From Atherix ibis (lineage: Eukaryota; Arthropoda; Insecta; Diptera; Athericidae): a stretch of DNA of 64,000 nucleotides. The translations under genes and the position numbers were made by a program. The stretch covers positions 33,699,000-33,762,999 of the forward strand of contig OY282607.1 of assembly GCA_958298945.1 (NCBI GenBank), in the 5' to 3' direction. The notes beneath the pieces are model-generated. The model saw only the letters and a list, made by a program, of their open reading frames with translations, did no database searches and had not been told where the DNA came from. Shown here one piece after another: positions 55,891 through 64,000 of this stretch. The first letter of the stretch is position 1, and the number at the start of each line of letters is the position of its first letter.

Positions 55891-58543
55891 CAAATATCCC
55901 AATACTTTTAAGTATATGATTTTTCACAAAATTCGCAATACTTTTAAGTATACGTGTATGATTTTCATTTTTACTATTTATATTTAATCGAAACTTATTA
56001 GTCATATTTTATTAGAAGGCAATCTGCAATTCCACTTTTTAAAAGAATTCTTGGTGCTCATTTCGATGGTCAGATTTTTGATAGATATTTTTTTTTTATG
56101 TATCGATTTTATTATACTTTTACAGAATTTACTTCCATTATATGTGTCAATTTGTAATATTCACATACACATATTGCTATGATAAAAAAATTTATATGAT
56201 ATAAGCAGAATACCAGCCTATCAATTGTTAATGACCACATTTTTGACATTAAGAAGATTGTTCTAAGACTAAATTTTTTCCTATGGTAAGTGCTTCCTAT
56301 TATAGGTATTTCATCCTAGGATTGTGTGATTTATTTAGAACATTATCCTTAATGTGCACTATATGACATCCAATAAAGCCGACGAAGCTACTTACATCAT
56401 CTGAAATTTTTCTTATAAAAAAACCAGAAACTTTACGACCAGTATTAAAAGTATACTATTTATGTGATCTTTGAAAACAAATTATTTTCTATTAGCGTAA
56501 TATTATATCCACTTATGTATGGATATTGAGAATTTATCATACTTTTACTAAACGGTATTATAAGAATAATAACTTTTGGTAAAAGCTTAAGCAAATGGAC
56601 TTTTTTATATAGTCTGTGAGCTTTTTTATTAAATCAATTATGATTTTGTTATAAATAAATTCGTAAAAATGGATAACATTAAATAATGGAAACACAATAC
56701 ATAATTCTATATATTAAGATGCATATTTGTAAATGAATTCATAAATGACCATTTCTGATATAATATGTTTTGAATAAGTTATATCTTGATAGGGTACCAG
56801 AACAGAAATTTGAACCAAAATGTTTTTGAAATCAACTATTTTAATTTTGATTTTATTTTATGAAACCATTACGTGCATGTACATTTACTTATAAATTATA
56901 TAGTACGTGGTAGAAATCGATTATTAAAATTGAAGGAATCGATGATTAAAATGACATTGCAAATGTTCGATGTGAGCTCTTTTGAAAATTAGTACCTAAC
57001 ATATATCTATGTATGTAAAAATACTCGTAACATTATTTTATGTAGACTCTATTAACATCAATCGAATATTATTGTTATTGTTATACAAGCATTGTGCCCA
57101 ATTCTAATCGATAGACTAAATTCTATAGCTTAAGTAGACTTTGACATCTTTTCCTCAGACCTTTATTATTCTACTTTAAGATAACTCAACGCTCTTCTCT
57201 AATTGGACAATAAGAAATGTTCGAAGTTTTTGCAAATCTTGTAAAAACAATGATTGATGAAAGGAGCTCATCAGAAACGATGTACAGTATTGTTGGCATA
57301 TTAATAAAACTTTACAAAACACTATCTGACTAGTAATAGAATTGAGGAGAATTTTTTTGAGTAGACGGGAGTAAATCAAATAATAATTCAAAATTTAAAC
57401 TTCTTCGTTTTCGAATATTTATAAAAATGAGTAAAATTTCGAACCAACATAAGTACCTATAAAAAATTTCTATCGTATTGTATCTGAGAATAATAGTAAT
57501 TTTCCAGTTAGAGGAAAGTTTTTTTTATTATCTATTCTAATTTATAATATAATGACAGTATGATAAGTTAGTAATAAATGAAACTAAAAATTAATTTTTT
57601 TTTAAATTTTAAACACAACACACACACACCCCTCCCCCCATCCAAACTTACGACTAGAATGTCATAGAACATTTATGGGAAGAGCTGGAGAGAAATATAA
57701 GAGAACATAAGATCAGCAACAAATTTGAATTGAAAGTGAAAAGACATACGTCTCAAAACTGTAATACACGTATTTAGCAAATGATATTGAAATTTTTTGA
57801 ATTTTTTTAAATTGAGATAAAAAAAAAAATTTAATTTTTTTTTAATTGTTTGGTATTGAATTGTCTTTTTTTAATTTTTTTTGTTGTAAAATAATAAATT
57901 AAATTTTTTTATAAAATAACAAATAAATAAAAATTTAAAGGTGTACGGAGGCTTTTCGGTATGCCTATATACTTTTATACGGAGGCTTTTCAGTATGCCA
58001 ATTTATTTTTATGATCTAATAATATATCAATAATAAGTAGTACTACTTCCTTTTTTTACCATCCAAATCCTAATTAAAGAAAAATATTGAATCAAACTTT
58101 TCAGGAAAATCAAATTCACACATAGTGAATATTTTATAAGCTCTACATATGACAAACAAAATTTAATTTGTAAATCTAATATGCAAAAGCATCTATATTT
58201 TTGATTTCATGAATAAATTTCCTTCAACATGAATATGACTTTAGAGGGCAAGGCCTGACTTGACTTTGATCTCAGAAGGAAACACTTGACAGCAATAGAA
58301 TTTATGTACATATTTTGATGTTAGCTTCGTTCATATTCAGATGTTTATATATATATATATGTTTACACGTATGTAAGTTTTCAATAAACAAATTGTGTGA
58401 TCTTCAATAAATCAATAATAATCATTCAAAAGAAAATCTATATTTATGATTAAATATATAAGATGACACTAATAAAAAGTATTTTTATTTAACTTGGTTT
58501 AACGTTTCATATTCATCCATATTTAATTAGATAAATGTGAATT
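55891..58543. other. AT-rich stretch
   Basis: It begins with a diverged doubling of CACAAAATTCGC-ATACTTT and AAGTATA motifs (55871-55960). A CACACACACACACC run with a C/T-rich tract is at 57617-57640. A direct repeat TACGGAGGCTTTTC-GTATGCC occurs at about 57943 and 57979. No gene recognised. Confidence 0.5.
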
Positions 58544-58800
58544 TCAGGAAGATATTTGATAACATAAATAAAAATACGTTTCATATTGATCACTTCGTAT
58601 TAAACCATGGTCGTACGTCAAACTAAGTGTGGGGATGCGAAAGCGTCTGGCAAGGTCATGGTGGCCTGTTAACAAATATGGATATGGATATGGATAAGTG
58701 TGGGGATATCGTGATGTTGCATCCTCTTTGCGGAAGAGATTTTCGTGCCAACACTCATAGATCGAATCCCTTCGCTGCATCGACATCTGCTTGAGTGAAA
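58544..58800 (-). other. Unassigned minus-strand reading frame, possible exon
   Basis: The minus frame reads MSMQRRDSIYECWHENLFRK, then EDATSRYPHTYPYPYPYLLT and GHHDLARRFRIPTLSLTYDH. It is GC-richer than the flanks and preceded by a T-rich stretch and CAAGCAG, a possible acceptor. The repeated TYPYPYPY comes from an ATCCAT hexamer run. It could be an exon of a gene on the same strand as kazrin, or a repeat; I recognise no domain. Confidence 0.25.
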
Positions 58801-61800
58801 TTTGTTTTTTTCTTCATTTGTGCTGTTCTTTAAAATTAATTTTTTTTTACTATAATAATGTAATAGACTTTTATATAATTGCATATGTACATATTTGAAA
58901 GGTAAGTTTTTTGAAATTTTATTGAATAATATTAATGTTTTAAACTTAGTCCTTATTATTTCTACAAATGTCATAATTTTTCGTCTATTAATAAAACTGT
59001 TCATTATTTGACTATTATTATAAATCGGATTTCGTAATTAATAATTTGTTATACGAGTATTGTGTACGTTGTTATTTCCTGCAATCATGTTCGACACATG
59101 GATAGGTATACATCAGTCATCATAAATTATGTACGTATGGATAATGTATTTTATTCTAATTGGATATATATGTAAGGAAAACGAAATTCAGTAATATTTC
59201 TCCTTGCCCATATAATTCGTTTTCCGTTGCATGAAAATTCTGCTCTAGAAATTTCGGTTGCATATTCATTTAATCGTGTTTTTCAAAATACAATTGTCAT
59301 ATTTAATTTTCATTTTAAAATAATGGTTGAATATTAATTTAATCCAATATTTACAATGCGAAAATGCACTAATCAATAATATTTATCGAAGCCTATTTTT
59401 CATATTTTATATAACAACGTATTAGCAGAATATGACAGAATATAATTGTTTCTCATTATAATTATCTCTTAATATTAATTTTCCTATTCGAAATTTCAGT
59501 TATATTAAATTTATTATTTTGGTTTGGCTGTGATTGAAATAATTACACCATATATGTTTACCGATTCTCTCCAGAATTTTAATGATGTGATAAATAGCTT
59601 AAAACAATTATAGGAAAATTTCAAATTATCATGCTACTTCATGCCGGTATCAGGTGTATGAGAAAAATCACGATTTATTAGTATGTATTCGGAATAAATT
59701 TATTTACTTGGAAATGTTCAGAGATAACAATTAGAGTATCGTTTTCACATAGACAAAAATCGGGTTAATGGAGCATTATAGAAATTATTTCATTGCCTTT
59801 AATGGATTTCTAATTATACTGTAGGGAATATCGAACGTTTCCTTAGAATACTAAATGATTTTCATAACCCATTTTATCCTCTTCAAGGATTAAAACTGTT
59901 CTTCAAGATATTGAGTATGATTTTTTTTTCTTTATCTATTTTCATTTAGTTTGCAATAAGTGAAAATCGTTTTAACAACTATTCGATTTGTCAACACTTC
60001 GACAGTTCACAATTCTTAACTAATTGAATTCCAATAAAACTTTCACAATTTTCTTCAAATAAATTAATTGAAAGTTGTGGTTTTTCCACTATAAGATTAT
60101 ATTAGTGTGTATGCTTCATTAATGTGCGAATTATGACAAATTAAATTTACTGATAATATCTAGAAAAGTATGAACAATTAAACTAATCACTTTTTTAAAG
60201 TTCATTAAAGATGATTTTCGCATCAAAATGAATTAGGGATTTTTTACTTTTAAAATATAATAAACGATTTTTCTATATGCTAAGCGTTCAACATTTATTA
60301 TAATAATCAAAAATACCCATTTTAATATAAAAAGCGTTTTATTTAGTACGTGTATGTAATCAATAGTTTCCGTATAAGGCATTTTACAAAATTGTCCCAT
60401 ATTAAATAAAAATAATTTCAGCTATATTTTTAGTATTACTATATACTTCCAAAAATGGTATTAAAAAACATATTAATCTTTTATAGCAATTTCAGAAACT
60501 TCAATGAATAAACACTTACACGTAATTTGTATTTTTAAATTGATAATGGAAAATGATTTTAAGAATTGTGTAATTTGAAAAAATGGGTTTTAGAAAAAAT
60601 GGAAAATAGTCAAAGCTCCAATTTTGTTATAAAGGAATTTGATTAAATTCATAAAGATAGTATATATAAATATTTATATAAAACCTTAAATAATTTGTAT
60701 GTAAGACACAACTAAGTTGTGTAGTCAAATTTCAAAAGAAATATAAGTGTCTTCGATTATTTGTACAGTTAAAGTGTATAAAAAATCAGAATACTTTTTG
60801 ACAATTTTATAAATATTATGTCTTCCAAAGATGAGTGAGTTTGAAAGTATGTACTTTTCATCCTTAAATTATATTTGATAAGAAATTTATTCCAAGTATC
60901 TATACTATTAACAGCTTTTCATATTTAAATCGTTTCAGAAAGTTTCTTGATGCATTGTGTAACCAACTATTGCTAACTAAAAATATCATGGAGTAGTGAG
61001 TATCCAAGAGCGGGTATGTTATTTATGCTTGAATCTATATTTTCAGTACAGAATTTAAACTATATATAGAAGTAGAAAATTATGTTGCATTTTTAGGGCA
61101 CTGTTGCCTTATAAATTGTTTGAAAATTTGGTGCACACCTTGTTTATGAACGTTAAGAATACTCAAGTTCTTATGTACAAAAGTGTTTTCTTATTGACTA
61201 AACAACAGTTTCTCATACACTTTCTAGGGCTAATTTGTCACTGTCATTGTGAACAGATTTTCGAAAGGATTTGCTCAACTATATTAACAACAAAATTTTC
61301 TTCTTTTTTAAAGCACACTTATTTTAACTTTTTTTCTTTGAGAACTTTTACTAACTAAAAATTTTCTACTGTGCTCGTTGAATTGAACTTTTTATATTTT
61401 TATTCGTTAGTTTCAAAATAAAGAAAAGTCCAAAATGAGTGGTTACAACTCTTTCATCATTTGTGTGAAGAAAAAAACAGCTAAATATTGTAAAGTTTTC
61501 TTTGTAAACAAAAATGAAAAAACAAATCCTTTTCTTTAAGAAATAAAATGATAGAAAGGATTTGGAGCTTAAGTATACAATTCACAATAATAGGAAATTT
61601 TGTTTAGTTGTTTAAACAGTTCAGTTTTGTTTGTGCTTCTTTTATTTTGTATTTTTTTTTTCAAAAGTCTGAACATGAAAAACTTTTTTATACTTTAAAA
61701 AAAGTTTTCAGAAACATAAAAAATTAATTTTTTTAAATTTTACAATTTTTTATTTAAAAATATTTATAGTGCTAAAAAAAACAGCAATAAAACCAGTTAT

Positions 61801-62716
61801 AATAGGTCATGACTGAGAATTGATTACACACAAACTTCTATATATTTTTGAGAATAGTTTTTTTCCTCTTTTATTATTATTACAAGTTTTGAATTTTAAT
61901 AATTTATAAGCAGTTTACTTGTTTGAAAAAATATTTTGTTAACTTAAATATACTAAATTGTTAAATACAAAATATTTGTTACATACTATCAGAATTATTT
62001 TTATTGAAGCTTTAGACATTGTTAAATATTTGAAATTTTTATGTTGTTTATGGTTTTATATTTATTACTTAAAAAAGTAAAATTTTTTTATAAGATGATA
62101 CTTGGGATCAAAAATTATTTATAGAAAAAAATATTTAAATATTGTTAATGAGATAATTTGCGTTTTTGGAGAATTGAAATTGAACATTTTCTAATTGGAG
62201 GTATGAGTTAATTTAAAAAAATTCAAGTTTCGATAGACTAACAATGACGCAGACTAAAGGACTTGTTATGTGGAAAGCCTATTTCGTTTTAAATAAATGT
62301 TCGCTACCACTGAATGGATTTGTTTACTTTTGATGATGTGAATTGAAAATTTACTATTTTGATCTAATGTTGGATTGAAAATCTAGGCAAACTATTTTGA
62401 TTTGTAGTTTTTGGGAAATATTTTTTAATAATCTTTCGATATTATTAAATTTGGTAAATTAGAAACTCCACCAAGGACGGTCTAAGGCCCGTCTGCAAAA
62501 TTGTGGCTCTTATAGGGTAGGTCATAGGACAACGCAGTAGACCACAGTTGCAACTATAATTACTCACCAAGTATTCCTGAATATCTAAAGACCTTCACCG
62601 GTTCAAATTTCGGGAATGCGGTTCTCTAAGCAGGTTGGCTTGGAACTGATTGCAACATCCTGTTAAAATAATTATTTTTAAAAAGGAGAACAAAGAAAAC
62701 AACTGACGGAACTAAC
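58801..62716. other. AT-rich stretch
   Basis: No gene recognised; the 84-codon plus frame at 61104 has no domain. The last 250 bp (from about 62460) are GC-richer and may belong to the following retrotransposon. Confidence 0.5.
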
Positions 62717-62899
62717 GGCACTGACCCTGTGAAATTATGCATTTTCTAATGGACTTTATACCCTGTCAAAGTACCAGGCTACCGTGCCAGGTCAGTGCCT
62801 GTGAAAAAATACGCATAATTTCACAGGCACTGACCCTGTGAAATTATGCATTTTCTCATGGAGTTTATACCCTGTCAAAGTACCAGGCTGCCGTGCCAG
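62717..62899. repeat. 74-bp direct repeat with nested palindromes
   Basis: Copies at 62717-62790 and 62826-62899 differ at three positions. The 35-bp spacer starts with GTCAGTGCCTGTGAAA (62791-62806), whose exact reverse complement is 62819-62834. GCATAATTTCACAGG (62813-62827) is complementary to CCTGTGAAATTATGC (62835-62849). Confidence 0.92.
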
Positions 62900-63800
62900 C
62901 ATTATAAGAAATACGGTGGACAGAGACTGGTATTTCGGAGAAGGAGCAACTGTGATATATATTACAGTTATCTTCCAAAACACCGCGTGCTTAGTCAGCC
63001 TGAAGATGAAGCCTGTTATCGGACTTGAAGCGATAAGTGAGAAACTAGGCACTCTATGTGTGCTAGGCAAATACAATAACATCAGCCCCTACGAAAGAGT
63101 CTGGCAATTTGAAAAATGACACTGTTTTCAAAGAGGTAGCATGAGCCCTCGTCGCTTGTCCCAAGTATGACACAAAAATCATACTGGGGACTTTAACAGT
63201 AAGATATGAAGGAAATCCGTATTCACGAGATACGTAAGCTTTTAAAGCTTACGAACCATTCAGTTACCAGCGACAAATTAAATGATGTTTGGAAGTACCT
63301 AGCTCACATGAAAATATAACCATGAGGTTACCTGGATATGTCTAGATGGGACCACTTCGGCATCTCTCGGACCACTAGCATGTTCGCGCGGCGAACCGTG
63401 CCCCAATACCATCTTCGCTCTGCTAGACAATTCGGTATCCCCAATATTAGTCAGTCGAAATTATATCGCTCGAAAATTCTAACCATAATATCGACGGTAC
63501 AGCTGTGCAATTTGGTTCTATTTTTTACAGCTGTACCAAGTCAGAAACTTGGGTTCTCAGAAAAACCGTTGCAAACTCTTGTCTGCGTCCGAGAAGAGGA
63601 TTCTTCTCCGAATTTTTTCCACCCTATATAAGAATGGACGATGCCAGAGCCTAGATCAAAGAGATTCTAGAGCGTTAATACGACCACCGTTTGTTCGATG
63701 GAGCAACGGCTATAAGCAGGAAGCCGAAATCATGGTGAGAGGTGTCACAATGGAAGACCACGTTGAGTTCGAAGCGTGGACGTTCGGAGTTCTTTGATTC
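62900..63800 (+). pseudogene. Non-LTR retrotransposon remnant (endonuclease and RT tail pieces)
   Basis: Pieces on the plus strand in different frames: YERVWQFEK near 63090; ILGDFNSKI near 63180, matching the GDFNAK box of LINE endonucleases; YSCTKSETWVLRK near 63520, matching the LYG.ETW.L motif; and ASEKRILLRIFSTLYKNGRC near 63575, matching the FERKILRKI.GP..ENG region after the RT domain. The order fits an RTE/BovB-like element with most of the reverse transcriptase deleted between 63250 and 63500. Many frameshifts. Confidence 0.55.
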
Positions 63801-63939
63801 AGCAAGACTAGACCTGTGTCCCAGTTAATGCACCGTTGGTGATGGAATTTAAAAAATTATTTGGAAAATTAAAGAATATTAGAAAAGTATCAGTAAATCA
63901 CCAAAAACCTATTAAAATTCTTTCCTTATAATACGAGTA

Positions 63940-64000
63940 CAAGGTCTGTTCAAAAAGTATCGCGAAGTTTTGAATTTCTGCGGGTTACGTATATTCGATT
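63940..64000 (+). mobile_element. Mariner family 2, copy D, 5' end only (cut by window edge)
   Basis: TA/CAAGGTCTGTTCAAAAAGTA then CGCGAAGTTTTGAATTTCTG and GTTACGTATATTCGATT match the 5' ends of copies A-C. The element continues past the window. Confidence 0.88.

Overview
This is an AT-rich, intron-containing, transposon-littered piece of an animal nuclear genome, most likely from a higher fly (a tephritid-like dipteran). The reasons are the strong A+T bias, short introns with GTAAGT-type donors, several mariner families with TA target duplications, old non-LTR retrotransposon tails, a tRNA-derived SINE, and one clearly recognisable insect gene. There is no bacterial organisation. The species call is inference.

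The only cellular gene I can support is on the minus strand between about 17.93 kb and 6.46 kb. It encodes a kazrin-family scaffold protein. Ten coding exons can be joined with every exon phase in agreement: three 5' exons rich in Asn/Ser/Thr (17.93-16.80 kb), a 7.8-kb intron full of dead transposons, an 810-bp coiled-coil exon (9.04-8.23 kb), a short exon, the kazrin signature exon (8.04-7.85 kb), two exons carrying SAM1, SAM2 and the start of SAM3, an exon finishing SAM3, and a proposed terminal exon with a polyadenylation signal. Splicing decisions of interest are a possible 32-bp intron (or in-frame 59/68-bp alternatives), a tandem NAGNAG acceptor, and two possible terminal acceptors that would give different C-termini.

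Everything from about 18 to 64 kb is upstream or intergenic DNA dominated by decayed mobile elements. These are: a DD34D mariner with TIRs and TA duplication at 41.5-42.6 kb; a second mariner family with copies at 46.1-47.3, 51.0-52.1 (a fold-back chimera), 55.0-55.9 and the window's right edge; an internally deleted mariner at 33.8-34.7 kb; a further Tc1/mariner-superfamily lineage at 26.7-27.2, 30.5-31.7 and 35.9-36.7 kb; non-LTR remnants at 2.5-3.7, 11.4-11.8, 13.9-15.8, 20.0-21.0, 23.6-24.1, 40.4, 42.8-43.1, 45.0-45.9 and 62.7-63.8 kb; and a composite SINE at 28.4-29.3 kb. No transposase or reverse transcriptase looks intact.

The less explained items are a 125-codon coding-like segment with one stop at 36.9-37.3 kb, a 4 x 26-bp tandem array at 32.1 kb, nested palindromes at 62.7-62.9 kb, three isolated perfect or near-perfect hairpins, and an unassigned minus-strand reading frame at 58.5-58.8 kb. 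I found no CRISPR array, operon, rRNA or credible free-standing tRNA gene.
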